A stretch of 64,000 nt of DNA from a virus, in IMG/VR virus record IMGVR_UViG_3300028802_000009, positions 1 to 64,000 of that record, one strand, 5' to 3'. The notes under the pieces were generated by a model that saw only the letters and a list, made by a program, of their open reading frames with translations, was not told the DNA's origin and did no database searches. Shown here in pieces: positions 15,822 to 24,031 of the stretch (within the stretch, counting starts at the first letter, position 1; each line of letters begins with the position of its first letter). The translations under genes were made by a program, and so were the position numbers.

Positions 15822-16469
15822 TCAAGGGCTGCGCTCTTTCTTACGAATCTGCCGCAGAAGATCAGCGGCCTCCGTGACGGCGTCCGAAGTGGACTCTTCG
15901 CCCTGAATGCTGATGCGAGCGTCGAGGTCTTTATCCCGGATCTGTCCCGGTAGAAACGTCGGCGCCGTACCGTCTACCGTTTCAACGACAACGGGCGCGG
16001 ATGCCGCCGCAACAGCTGAAGGCGCCGCCGACGCGACAGCCGCGGGGGGCGCTACCGCCACGCCTGACTGAATCGCCTTGAGAATCTGATCAAGCTTGTC
16101 TGAATGCGCATGAGCGCTGCCCTCAAGCTGATGCTTCAAGGCTTCATTCTCGTTCTGGAGGCGCACCGCAAGGGCCTCCAACTGAGCCGCATACTTCTCC
16201 AGACGAACCTTTTCAGGGTCGGGCGCTGACGCTGCGCTCGGGTAAGGAGCCGATGGGACCTGACACAGGAAACCTTGCGAAATAGCTCGCCAGAGATCTT
16301 TAGACATCAAGGCTTGCTCCTCGGGTATGATCACCAACGTCCGGAAGGCAACGTCTCTGCCGATGTCCTCGATCACATGGTTGCCAGCAACCATTCCAAT
16401 CACACGCACATCGCCCATCATCTTTTTCATCCATCGCTTCCCCACCAATTTGCATAGTAGGCGGCGCAT
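15822..16469 (-). CDS. Hypothetical coiled-coil protein
   Basis: A 215-residue protein. The first 75 residues are mixed, with several methionines that leave the exact start open (MGDVRVIGMV at residue 18 is an alternative). Residues 85-135 form a probable coiled coil (KYAAQLEALAVRLQNENEAL). An alanine- and valine-rich linker (135-165) follows, then a charged C-terminus ending in a helix. No catalytic motif is seen. Coiled-coil plus AP-rich linker architecture suggests an oligomeric assembly protein rather than an enzyme. It sits among connector-type genes. Confidence 0.6.
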   Translation of the reverse strand: MRRLLCKLVGKRWMKKMMGDVRVIGMVAGNHVIEDIGRDVAFRTLVIIPEEQALMSKDLWRAISQGFLCQVPSAPYPSAASAPDPEKVRLEKYAAQLEALAVRLQNENEALKHQLEGSAHAHSDKLDQILKAIQSGVAVAPPAAVASAAPSAVAAASAPVVVETVDGTAPTFLPGQIRDKDLDARISIQGEESTSDAVTEAADLLRQIRKKERSP

Positions 16470-16470
16470 G

Positions 16471-17013
16471 TCAGCTAGACTTCCTCATGGATTTGCGCAC
16501 TTGCTTCGCCACCTCGACCCTAAATTTCTTACGCAGAAACTCGCGAGTCTCTTCCTTGGCGCGCTCTATAAAGTCGGATGGTGGTCTTCCTGGATGCAAC
16601 CAGCCTTTTTTCCGCCCAACATTTGGCCCTGTCATCGGCCCTTGCGTCCAAGTCAACGACCGCGCATGAGCGCTCCGGAAAATCAGCTTTCCTGTCTCCG
16701 TGATGATCGGGATTGGGCGCCGAGCCTTCTTGAGCCACCTCATTTGCCCACGCTTTTGGCCTAGCACGAGGGCGTGAAACCCAGGATGGTCGGTTGTCAC
16801 CACAAGAGACGCCGGCCGGGCCTCGATCTGAATGGATTTGACAAGGGACTTCTTGGCTCTGACCGAGTACGTGGTCTGCGTGAGCTTACGCTTGAGACGG
16901 ACCATCAGTTCCCGGCGTGCTTTACGCAAGACACTGCTCATATCGCCGATGGTGATCCCGTGCGGGAACAACGGCTTTACCATCATGCGGGCGGCTATGA
17001 CCTTCTTGCCCAT
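16471..17013 (-). CDS. Head-tail connector or tail-completion-like virion protein
   Basis: A 180-residue very basic protein. I start it at ATG 17013, where the A is shared with the previous stop (TAATG); the frame extends a little further to 17034. A central region GFHALVLGQKRGQM is followed by RRPIPIITETGKLIFR and a GPMTGPNVGRKK loop, then a C-terminal helix. The layout resembles small head-tail joining or tail-completion proteins of the HK97 gp10 type, which sit at the neck. Context agrees: neighbours are structural and the sheath is downstream. The specific family is inferred. Confidence 0.55.
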   Translation of the reverse strand: MGKKVIAARMMVKPLFPHGITIGDMSSVLRKARRELMVRLKRKLTQTTYSVRAKKSLVKSIQIEARPASLVVTTDHPGFHALVLGQKRGQMRWLKKARRPIPIITETGKLIFRSAHARSLTWTQGPMTGPNVGRKKGWLHPGRPPSDFIERAKEETREFLRKKFRVEVAKQVRKSMRKSS

Positions 17014-18374
17014 TAGTACTCGATGTTCTCCCAAACCTTAGTGCGGCCTCTAAGCTCCCGCTCATTCGGAATGTTTGGCTTCTCCGTGATGCTCGTATCG
17101 GCCTCGCGCTCGGGTCCGGACGGTGCGAATTGCACGGCCGCGAACTTCACTGGGTTGCCGACCGGAACCTGGTAACGGATGTCCTTCTCATCGAGGTGGC
17201 CGATGTTGAAATGCTGCTGAAGCACCATGCCGCGATTCGAGGGGAACCGAACGGCGCCTATCGCGTATCGCTCACCGTTGAGCTTCACCACGAAATCGCG
17301 CTGCGACAAGATAGGAGCCGGCCCTGTCCACACCTCATACGCGTGTTCGACAGTGCGCCCAGTCTCCTTTTGAGAGATACGGCGCTCTGCATCATCAGGT
17401 GCAATCAAGGCATCGTAGGGTCCCTCGTACCCACCTAGAAACCCGGTGCCGTAGCACTTGGGACAGTCGTTGATAGGCTGCTTGTGATACCCGTCCGGGA
17501 CGCACGAGCAAGGAACGCCGACGTGCTTGCGTAGAAATATCTTCACCCGCTCGCCGCCTTGCTCCAGGATGAAGCGATTGCGACGCACGGATTCGCGCCA
17601 GATGTAGTCGAGTTTTTCGATCTCCATCGAGTTCGTGGCGGTCGCAAACTCAATAGGTGTCTCGATCAAGTCTTCGCATTGCACCTGACTGAGGTCGCAG
17701 CCCACGCGAACACCGACACTAGTGACGCGATAGAAGACACGCTGCCCGAGATCCGTTCGTACCAGCTCGCGATTACGCCGATACGTGCAGGTTACCGTGC
17801 TGTTGGGTCCTGGCACCAAGGCCGGGTCGTAGTTCTGCCGCGCCACGTCCGCATGGACGTACGGGTTGATCTCTACTTCGCCCGAAAACCCGTGCACCGC
17901 CAATGGAGTGACAGTGACTCCGTCGATTTTGACCCAGACATCATCCGGCAGATCTGCTGTGACAGCTTGCGAGCCCTCGCGCACGATCGGGCTATGCAAT
18001 GTCTTGAAGACCCAACGCGGTGCGTCCGGACCGGCAGCCGACTCTCCTTCGCCTTTGAGAACGAACCTGTCCGTGACATCTTCATCTACGATCAGCTCGT
18101 TATCGGTCTGGTCGCGCCAAAAGTTGCTACAGATGAGCAACTCTGAGATGCGCTCAAAAGGTCCGTACTCAGAGTCGAACGAGCGATAGAGGTTGACCCC
18201 GAGCAGCTGGTAGAGGCTGTTCAAGGCAAGTGTCGCTGGGGAGTCCCACCGGAGATCAAAGATTCCGGGCCGGTACCCACTGGTCATAAAAAGATTGAGC
18301 GGGGGCAGCGGCCAAGGAGTCTTTGTGTACTCTAGCTCTGTGGTGTTCCAATCGCGATTTGATGCGTAAGGCAC
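17013..18374 (-). CDS. Virion structural protein with a zinc-binding knuckle
   Basis: A 453-residue, mostly beta protein. Residues 30-80 contain a fibronectin-like stretch (GIFDLRWDSPATLAL, NLYRSFDSEYGP). Near residue 289 there is CSC, followed by CPKCYGTGF at 304-312, giving C289, C291, C304 and C307 in a DnaJ-like zinc knuckle. The remainder is beta-rich with VKLNGERYAIGAV. Comparable proteins in large phages are neck or baseplate-associated structural components. No signal peptide. The next gene starts within its stop codon, so the two are coupled. Zinc binding is likely; the site in the virion is unknown. Confidence 0.65.
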   Translation of the reverse strand: MPYASNRDWNTTELEYTKTPWPLPPLNLFMTSGYRPGIFDLRWDSPATLALNSLYQLLGVNLYRSFDSEYGPFERISELLICSNFWRDQTDNELIVDEDVTDRFVLKGEGESAAGPDAPRWVFKTLHSPIVREGSQAVTADLPDDVWVKIDGVTVTPLAVHGFSGEVEINPYVHADVARQNYDPALVPGPNSTVTCTYRRNRELVRTDLGQRVFYRVTSVGVRVGCDLSQVQCEDLIETPIEFATATNSMEIEKLDYIWRESVRRNRFILEQGGERVKIFLRKHVGVPCSCVPDGYHKQPINDCPKCYGTGFLGGYEGPYDALIAPDDAERRISQKETGRTVEHAYEVWTGPAPILSQRDFVVKLNGERYAIGAVRFPSNRGMVLQQHFNIGHLDEKDIRYQVPVGNPVKFAAVQFAPSGPEREADTSITEKPNIPNERELRGRTKVWENIEY

Positions 18375-18413
18375 GGGCTACCCCCTTCTAGAGAGAAGCC
18401 ACAAGGAAAAAGA

Positions 18414-18716
18414 CTAGGACGCCGCTGGCTCCTCCAGAGCGGTTTCCGCCTTGCGATCCAAGAGCTTCAGCTCACCCGTCTTATCATTGATACTGACCGG
18501 GGTCCCCGGCTGGAGACCCCGTTCAATCAACACCTGCTCGAATAAGCGTTGCCGCTGCTGGTCCACCTGATGAGCCGCGGCGAGGACACGCACCCGCTCC
18601 TGCTCAAGTTCGAGTAACCGAAACCCAAGCTCGTAGCGGGCGCTGTCAAGGTCCGAGAATTTGGCGAGAACATCCGGTTGTACCGGGTCGCTGAGAGTCA
18701 GAGACGCGTTGGGCAT
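18414..18716 (-). CDS. Small coiled-coil hypothetical protein
   Basis: A 100-residue acidic protein; the start at ATG 18716 follows a G-rich site and leaves seven bases after the glycosyltransferase stop. Residues 20-70 form a long amphipathic helix (ARYELGFRLLELEQERVRVL). The end has a short strand pair, PGTPVSINDKTGELKLLD. No family recognised. It could be a small chaperone or adaptor, but nothing shows it. Confidence 0.6.
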   Translation of the reverse strand: MPNASLTLSDPVQPDVLAKFSDLDSARYELGFRLLELEQERVRVLAAAHQVDQQRQRLFEQVLIERGLQPGTPVSINDKTGELKLLDRKAETALEEPAAS

Positions 18717-18723
18717 GCCCCCG

Positions 18724-19602
18724 TTACACCAAAAGCTTCCAGACCGCGTCGCGCCACCAGCTGGCAACGCGCTTTAGCCACTGACGCGGAGTTGCGAGCG
18801 GCGCCTCTGGCTGCGGCTCCTCTGGCGGCGGCGCTGGCGGTCTCGCCTCCTCCACAAGGGCACGCATTTTGATGGGGTCTCCGGTCGCCCGATGATATCG
18901 GCTCGCCAGGTGTCCGTTCATACCGGGACGCTCCTGCCCCTCCCACATCTTGTTGGACGCATTAAACCCGATGCTCGGGTGCCACAGATGCAAGACTTCG
19001 GCATTCAAGGTCTTGTGCTTGCCGTACAACGTGTCGACAGCTCGCACGAAGGCCACGTCCTCACCACCCCAACCTTCGAATCTACGGTCCATGCCGCCAA
19101 CGCTCTCAAAAGCCTCTCGGGGCATAATTTGCACCATCGCCCCGAAATGGTGACCATACGTGGCAGTGGTCATTGACTCCACGTCATCTGGTGACGGCGG
19201 TGACGGCAACCTAACCGGCCACTTCGGGTCTGAGTTCAAGATCAGCTCCGTACTCGCCTCTACGAGACGGTACAAACGACGGTACGGAATGAACCAGCGG
19301 TTTTGACCTCGACGAGCCGACTCCTCGATGGCTCGCGCAGCCCGAAGAATCGTATCGCCCCGAAGATAGGCATCAGAATCCAACAACACAAAGATGCGGC
19401 CATGTGCCTTCTTGGCAGCATCATTGAGCGCCTCAGTCTTAGAGAACGCCGCGGCCGTAGACGTGCCGATCACGACCTCCGCGTCGGGCAACTCATATTG
19501 CCAATAGGTTCGCAACCAACTCCACAGGCGAGTCCGGTGTGGCGACGACGCGCTGGCCCGAAACGGAACCAACAATGAGATTTGCGGTCTAGGATAGCTC
19601 AT
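18724..19602 (-). CDS. GT-A family glycosyltransferase
   Basis: A 292-residue glycosyltransferase of the GT2/GT7-like GT-A fold. It begins ISLLVPFRA, has DSD at residues 75-77 (the metal and sugar-nucleotide-binding acidic motif), and carries GGMDRRFEGWGGEDVAF at 169-185, the galactosyltransferase-type C-terminal motif found in polypeptide GalNAc-transferases and bacterial capsule enzymes. H205 and H208 may complete the metal site. It should transfer a sugar from a nucleotide donor. The C-terminal 45 residues are proline-rich and then a basic, tryptophan-rich helix (WLKRVASWWRDAVWK) that could bind a membrane. It overlaps the polysaccharide pyruvyl transferase gene upstream by ATGA, so the two probably act together. 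The acceptor (virion protein, phage DNA or host glycan) is unknown. Confidence 0.88.
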   Translation of the reverse strand: MSYPRPQISLLVPFRASASSPHRTRLWSWLRTYWQYELPDAEVVIGTSTAAAFSKTEALNDAAKKAHGRIFVLLDSDAYLRGDTILRAARAIEESARRGQNRWFIPYRRLYRLVEASTELILNSDPKWPVRLPSPPSPDDVESMTTATYGHHFGAMVQIMPREAFESVGGMDRRFEGWGGEDVAFVRAVDTLYGKHKTLNAEVLHLWHPSIGFNASNKMWEGQERPGMNGHLASRYHRATGDPIKMRALVEEARPPAPPPEEPQPEAPLATPRQWLKRVASWWRDAVWKLLV

Positions 19603-20351
19603 TTGGACAACCCCGCCAGTTTGCGCCCGTACTCTTCGAACACGTCGAAAAGTTCGTGCTGACGATCTTGGACCTTGTAGCGATGCGCCTCCTGAGTCAC
19701 CCCAACCTGAAAGGGGACGCCAACGGCGGCACAGTGATCGCGGAACTTGAAGTCACCGCCCTCCTTGGCAAACCTCTCCGTCATCTCGATTCTTCGCGGG
19801 ATACCAAAGGCATCCGCCACGATGATCCCGTGAAGCGAGGAAGAAACGATCTTCCGGCACTCCCCGATCTTACGGATCACCTCAAGTGGGTCCTCCGTTG
19901 GACGAATGATCACGGGATTGTAACGCGCGAACTCAGGACGTAGCTCCAACGTCGTATCCGACCAATGCGGAACTAGCCCGAGCGCGTGCTTCTTTTCCTG
20001 CCGTGGGACAAGCTCGTCGGCAAGAAGCCCAGCGTCACCAAGAACAAACTCCTTCTTCACACCCTTGACGCACTGAGCGGTAAGCGGCCCACGCAACGCC
20101 AATACCTGCGCTCGCGACAGATCAATGCTGCTGCCCTCCTTCAATTTGCCAGAGCCAATGATCGTTCCGGACCAGCCCGGAGGAAGATGCTCAAGGACAG
20201 AACCGACGCAGACAAAACTAGCTTCGCTCACTGGAGCCCAAGCCACCTCTAGATCGGCAAAGTGTGACAGCAACAACGGTGTCAAAAGATCGCCGAAATT
20301 AGGTCTTCCCCGCCACCAATAGCCAAGAGGAGCTACGCGAGAAGAAAGCAT
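19599..20351 (-). CDS. Polysaccharide pyruvyl transferase family protein
   Basis: A 250-residue member of the polysaccharide pyruvyl transferase family (CsaB/WcaK type). It has NFGDLLTPLLL at residues 18-28, a strand ending CVGSVLEHL, LALRGPL near 85-90, GDAGLLAD near 105, and the hallmark SSSLHGIIVADAFGIP at 170-185. These enzymes transfer pyruvate from phosphoenolpyruvate to sugars, or occupy related roles in polysaccharide biosynthesis. The protein is shorter than most (around 300 residues) but keeps the main motifs. ATG 20351 has GGAG ahead of it. Its stop overlaps the glycosyltransferase start, which argues for one glycan-modifying unit. Uncommon in a virion operon. The substrate cannot be told from sequence. 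Confidence 0.85.
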   Translation of the reverse strand: MLSSRVAPLGYWWRGRPNFGDLLTPLLLSHFADLEVAWAPVSEASFVCVGSVLEHLPPGWSGTIIGSGKLKEGSSIDLSRAQVLALRGPLTAQCVKGVKKEFVLGDAGLLADELVPRQEKKHALGLVPHWSDTTLELRPEFARYNPVIIRPTEDPLEVIRKIGECRKIVSSSLHGIIVADAFGIPRRIEMTERFAKEGGDFKFRDHCAAVGVPFQVGVTQEAHRYKVQDRQHELFDVFEEYGRKLAGLSK

Positions 20352-20399
20352 ATAGCATATTCTCCGTTGAAGGCCTACCAGTGTAATTTCATAAGGAGT

Positions 20400-21599
20400 C
20401 TATAACAATCCGTCGTCCGAAAACGCTTGGTAAACTGCGGTCAAGATCAGCTTGCGGCTGCGGGCGTTGAGGTCTTTCTCGATGTTCGACCACGTGAACG
20501 ACAAGCGCAACGACGAATCAACCAACTTGGTACCGCTCATGTGCTCGCTGAGCTTGTGTGCCATTCGCACTGTCTCATCGACGATTTGCTGCATGAACGC
20601 GCGTACCTCGTGAGGGTCGTTTACGTAGTCTTTCTCATTCTTGACCTTGTAGTCCTTGTCATACTCATACTGGAGTGGCTTGCGGAACGCGGTCTCAGCG
20701 GCATGGGTCGTCTCGTGAATCAAGACAGTGTACAGACCAAAGGGAAGACAAGTCTCGGAAGTGCACTCGCTGAGTGGCGTGAAACGATCCGTGACAAACG
20801 AAGCCAGGTCCGTGTTGGACCCGTTGGTGGCGAGATATTCGTTCGGAGACATGGCCCCATTCAACTGAAGCGTCACCTGGACGAAAGCCTCTCCATTTTC
20901 AAAGTGCCGTGTCCCAGCCGTCCCCATTAGCACCGGATATGCCTTACGGGTTGCACGGGCCGAGATCACCAGCACATCGATTCTGAGCTGCTCTGTGCCA
21001 TCCACTGAATCGACGTAGAATCTCGCTTCCGCCACGGCTGTATCACGAGCACCGATCGGCTGGTCCGGATGCGGGTGACGTTCCAACCACCGCTTTACCT
21101 GAGGAACAAGCTCGTTTTGGACGACCCGTCTGATCAACGCCTTGTCTATGCGTATCGGTCGCGTCGCCATTCTGCGGTCATAGCTGTACCCCATCTTGAC
21201 CTCCTTCAGCTGGATACCAGGGCGCAAGATGATCTCCCGCTCATGTCCGAACGCCTTGCCGCCAAGAGGCATCTCATCCTGGCCGTAATGCACCAAGGCG
21301 TCCTTGGCCCCGATCTCGTACGCCTTGAACAACGCCGGGTCCAGGTTGGGCTTCCGCGGCGAGACCGATGCGCCCCCCATGTCGCCGCGTGGCTTGTACC
21401 GATACACGGTCGCACTAGCGCCGTGCTCGGCGCGAAACGCCCGCTCCACGTCTGCGTCGTAGGCTGCCTTGGCTTTAGGCGACAAGCCCTCGTACGCCTC
21501 TAGCAGAGCGTTCTTGCTGGACCTGGACGGATGGTGGACCCAGTCCATGGCCGCTGGGTACATGGCATCGATCGCTTCGCCTAGCCACACGCCCAGCAT
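20400..21599 (-). CDS. Protein with ART-like N-terminal part and HExxH metalloprotease-like part
   Basis: A 399-residue protein. N-terminal features recall the R-S-E signature of ADP-ribosyltransferases: R67 in TVYRY, GGASVS at residues 75-80, and E120/E122 in FGHEREIILRPG. The C-terminal half has LIHETTHAAE, giving H295, E296 and H299, plus a possible third ligand E302; this HExxH pattern is that of zinc metallopeptidases. A segment with YEYDKDYKVKNEKDYVND follows, then a helical end. Two enzyme-like parts in one phage protein suggest an effector or processing role, perhaps virion-delivered. No signal peptide. It sits between structural genes and the pyruvyl transferase gene. The metal motif is clear; the ART assignment is tentative. 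Confidence 0.6.
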   Translation of the reverse strand: MLGVWLGEAIDAMYPAAMDWVHHPSRSSKNALLEAYEGLSPKAKAAYDADVERAFRAEHGASATVYRYKPRGDMGGASVSPRKPNLDPALFKAYEIGAKDALVHYGQDEMPLGGKAFGHEREIILRPGIQLKEVKMGYSYDRRMATRPIRIDKALIRRVVQNELVPQVKRWLERHPHPDQPIGARDTAVAEARFYVDSVDGTEQLRIDVLVISARATRKAYPVLMGTAGTRHFENGEAFVQVTLQLNGAMSPNEYLATNGSNTDLASFVTDRFTPLSECTSETCLPFGLYTVLIHETTHAAETAFRKPLQYEYDKDYKVKNEKDYVNDPHEVRAFMQQIVDETVRMAHKLSEHMSGTKLVDSSLRLSFTWSNIEKDLNARSRKLILTAVYQAFSDDGLL

Positions 21600-21602
21600 A
21601 GG

Positions 21603-22520
21603 TTAGAACCCGATGAACTTCTGCGGGCTCAACACTCCGCGGCCCACGTAAGGACCGAACGCGCTTCGCAGTCCCATGCCAAACCGGGGCTGCTGCAGAC
21701 CCTTGATGATGTTGACCGTCGCCTTAGTGTTCTCTAACTGCTTATCAAACTGGTCTGACAGCGACGAGAACGCGCCCTCATACTTGCTCGACTTCTCCAG
21801 ATCGAGAGAAACCCCGCCAATTGAGTAGTTAAATTCGTCAACTATCCAATTCAATCTTAGCGCTTGGATGGCAAACATCATTGCTCCAGTTAGGAGTAAG
21901 GTGCGCCACTCAGGGCGGAACATCACCATCTGATCGACCGTCTGAAACGGAGTGCGTGGGGGAGCCGATGAAATCAAGTCAAGCGAACGTGCCAAGTACT
22001 CCTGCAACTCCACATCTTCCCAGATGTAACCAAAGACCCTACTGAACTGTTGTACCGTTTCTTCGTGTGAAGGTGGCCGAAAATGGTAGTTGCGATCTGG
22101 ATTATTATCCCTAAGCAGGATTCTCAGCCGCCCCATGAGATCGTACTCGATCGCCGTCGCATTGATCGCTCCCCCGGTGATCATGCTCGCGCTGCTCGTC
22201 GACAAGCCGGCCTTGTCGGTGACCGAGAACTCCTGCACCACCTGTTGCTGCGCACCGCCGATGATCTCGCGGAACGTCCAACGGACCCGGTATTCGCCGA
22301 GATTGGCGTCAAGCGGGACGATAATGCTCGCAAAATACTCCCCGACCGAGGGGTTAGCCGGGATACGCATGGGAATGCCGACTAGCACCTCTTGACCCGT
22401 CGTGAAGTCATACAGGGCGTACGAGATCTCCGCGGCATTCACCGGAGTGTTAGCGGCATTCACCAGATAGATGTTTAGGTCATTCCGGCCAAGCTGCTGC
22501 CCTCTGTAGAAGTTAGTCAT
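21603..22520 (-). CDS. Virion structural protein with Ig-like N-terminus
   Basis: A 305-residue protein. Residues 1-105 look like an immunoglobulin-like beta sandwich (DLNIYLVNAAN, ISYALYDFTTGQEV, GEYRVRWTFRE). Residues 125-305 are mostly helical, with NNPDRNYHFRPPSHEETV, MVMFRPEWRTLLLTGAMMFAIQ and a final helix-loop. An Ig-like domain followed by a helical body is common in baseplate, neck or head-decoration proteins of large phages. It lies in a run of small virion proteins. The structural role is likely; the precise location is unknown. Confidence 0.65.
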   Translation of the reverse strand: MTNFYRGQQLGRNDLNIYLVNAANTPVNAAEISYALYDFTTGQEVLVGIPMRIPANPSVGEYFASIIVPLDANLGEYRVRWTFREIIGGAQQQVVQEFSVTDKAGLSTSSASMITGGAINATAIEYDLMGRLRILLRDNNPDRNYHFRPPSHEETVQQFSRVFGYIWEDVELQEYLARSLDLISSAPPRTPFQTVDQMVMFRPEWRTLLLTGAMMFAIQALRLNWIVDEFNYSIGGVSLDLEKSSKYEGAFSSLSDQFDKQLENTKATVNIIKGLQQPRFGMGLRSAFGPYVGRGVLSPQKFIGF

Positions 22521-22540
22521 GCGTCACAGCCCCTAGTGGT

Positions 22541-22837
22541 TCAGTCCTTCGATGCGGGCTTTGGCGGCGGCTCAGACTTCTTCTTCTCCTGCTTCTTGTT
22601 GTGCTTGGCTCTAGACTCCAAGTCGGCCAACGACTTGTCCGCGTCTGTCGTGTCCTGCGGGCGAGCGACAGCGTGGGACCTTGCGTCGGCGTTGGGGTGC
22701 TCCTGCAGATACTTGTTGAGTGCTTCAGTGCTTGGAAACTTCTTAGCAAAGCGATACGCGATCGTCTCGGCTATCGACGCTTCCTTCAGAGCGCGCTCAA
22801 ACTCCTCAACAGCTGATCTCTTCGTGATGTGTCTCAT
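22541..22837 (-). CDS. Small charged helical protein
   Basis: A 98-residue protein with a helical N-terminus (AVEEFERALKEASIAETIAY), a short motif FPSTEALNKYLQEHP that looks like a helix capped by PST, and a very basic, disordered tail (KHNKKQEKKKSE). It starts three bases after the stop of the preceding gene. A forward frame on the other strand covers nearly the same bases but has no ribosome-binding site or context. Function unknown; a nucleic-acid-binding or scaffold-type role fits the tail. Confidence 0.65.
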   Translation of the reverse strand: MRHITKRSAVEEFERALKEASIAETIAYRFAKKFPSTEALNKYLQEHPNADARSHAVARPQDTTDADKSLADLESRAKHNKKQEKKKSEPPPKPASKD

Positions 22838-22840
22838 GCC

Positions 22841-23653
22841 TTAATCCCATCCGTACTTGCAATTTCGAGGTAGCGTGTCGCCGGGCACCGGACACAGCAC
22901 CGAGTCGAACACGTAGAAGTAGCAGTCCTTCTCTATGGGAGCGGCACCAAAGGATATTTGATAGCTCCATCGAATCACCCATAGCCCCGGCTGGCCGCAC
23001 TCCCCTGCAGTGCCGGTTGGGTAATAACACCCGAGGCTGCTGTTGCCGGGCTTGCGTCCGGACGGCCCGACCTGCTTCGGAGCACAGCCATTCTGAATCT
23101 GGTAAAGGGTATAGCTGACGCAGACCGGCCCCACGGGATTACCGCTCTTGTCAGTCACGCACATCGTGAGCCCTCCAGGACCAAACTGCTGTCCCCAACG
23201 CAGCGTATTTGGGACCCGAGGGGTCTGGCAGATAGCGTACGGGACATGAATAACCTCCATGAACCCTGAGACGACCGACTGCCCATAGATGGGCTCCGGC
23301 TCCCAAACGAAGGCCCCGCTCGAACCAGCGGCATAGCCTTGGAACACCATGACATTCGAGAACACAGCGCTCACGTCCCCTGACCCAGTGACGGTCCCCG
23401 CGATATCCAGGATCGACTGTTCGACAACGGCCGACGAGCCGCTGGTAAGCCCGGACAGATTGAAGACCCTCACCGCGGAACCAGCAAAGCTTCCGACCCC
23501 GTGAAACGCCTGAAGTAACCACGGGTCAATCTGCGCCCTTCCGCTTGAAGAGGCAGCGCCGACCGTCTCGCCGGACAACGCCAGTGTCAACGGTAGCAAG
23601 CCTCGCACATCGGAGGTTCCATCCGCTGTCCCGCCTAGTAGAATCTCAGCCAT
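22841..23653 (-). CDS. Virion-associated beta-rich protein with cysteine-rich C-terminus
   Basis: A 270-residue protein. The first half is low complexity and beta-rich, with GTVTGSGDVSAVF and ASSSGRAQIDPW. The second half has about ten cysteines (MCVTDKSGN, VCVSYTLYQIQNGC, LGCYYPTGTAGECG, KDCYFYVFDSVLC), an Ig-like layout that may be metal-bound rather than disulphide-bonded in the cytoplasm. No signal peptide. The start ATG follows an AAGGGG site directly after a strong intrinsic terminator, so it may have its own promoter or depend on read-through. Probably a surface component; the function is unknown. Confidence 0.6.
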   Translation of the reverse strand: MAEILLGGTADGTSDVRGLLPLTLALSGETVGAASSSGRAQIDPWLLQAFHGVGSFAGSAVRVFNLSGLTSGSSAVVEQSILDIAGTVTGSGDVSAVFSNVMVFQGYAAGSSGAFVWEPEPIYGQSVVSGFMEVIHVPYAICQTPRVPNTLRWGQQFGPGGLTMCVTDKSGNPVGPVCVSYTLYQIQNGCAPKQVGPSGRKPGNSSLGCYYPTGTAGECGQPGLWVIRWSYQISFGAAPIEKDCYFYVFDSVLCPVPGDTLPRNCKYGWD

Positions 23654-23668
23654 GGTTGATCACCCCTT

Positions 23669-23705
23669 AAACAAAATCATCCCGGAAACGTCCGCCTCCG
23701 AGATG
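23669..23705 (-). terminator. Intrinsic terminator after the holin-like gene
   Basis: On the leftward strand, CATCTCGGA pairs with TCCGGGATG (nine pairs including one G-U), with a ten-base loop, followed by ATTTTGTTTA. This is the usual stem plus U-rich tail of a rho-independent terminator. It lies 27 bases past the holin-like stop and just before the ribosome-binding site of the next gene, so it would reduce but perhaps not end transcription of the genes downstream. Confidence 0.7.
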
Positions 23706-23731
23706 ATTCAAGCTGTCAGCCACGCTCTGAC

Positions 23732-24001
23732 TTACTTCGGCTCAGGTGGGTCATCACCAGATTCGGGAAGCACCCCAATGGACGTAAGAGCCAACGCGTA
23801 AACCACATAGTACAACAGGTCATTTATCGGGTCAGTCTGAAAATACAGCCACACGGCGTGTGGTATGACGACAATCGCAGCTGGGAGCAGTATCGCAACG
23901 AGCTTCGGAACGCGACTCCACAGCGGCCGAGCCACATGGAGAAACCGACTCAGCAGCAGCAAGATCGACACCACTATCGCAACGACTTCAACAGTTGCCA
24001 T
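23732..24001 (-). CDS. Small membrane protein, holin-like
   Basis: An 89-residue protein with three probable membrane segments: residues 5-20 (VVAIVVSILLLL), 34-54 (LVAILLPAAIVVIPHAVWLYF) and 60-77 (LLYYVVYALALTSIGV). A basic loop with RPLWSRVPK separates the first two, and the tail is acidic and proline-rich. Size and topology suit a class I holin, which makes inner-membrane holes at lysis. No endolysin gene is seen nearby, so another role (for example a superinfection or membrane-anchoring protein) is possible. A terminator follows. Confidence 0.6.
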   Translation of the reverse strand: MATVEVVAIVVSILLLLSRFLHVARPLWSRVPKLVAILLPAAIVVIPHAVWLYFQTDPINDLLYYVVYALALTSIGVLPESGDDPPEPK

Positions 24002-24031
24002 CTCTATCTCTCCTTCATCTAATTAAGTCTG

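Noticed and set aside
22536-22844. Forward frame of 102 residues opposite the 98-residue leftward gene
   Set aside because: The leftward frame has coupled spacing with its neighbours and a plausible composition; the forward one reads as serine/alanine/cysteine-rich antisense and would be an isolated strand switch.
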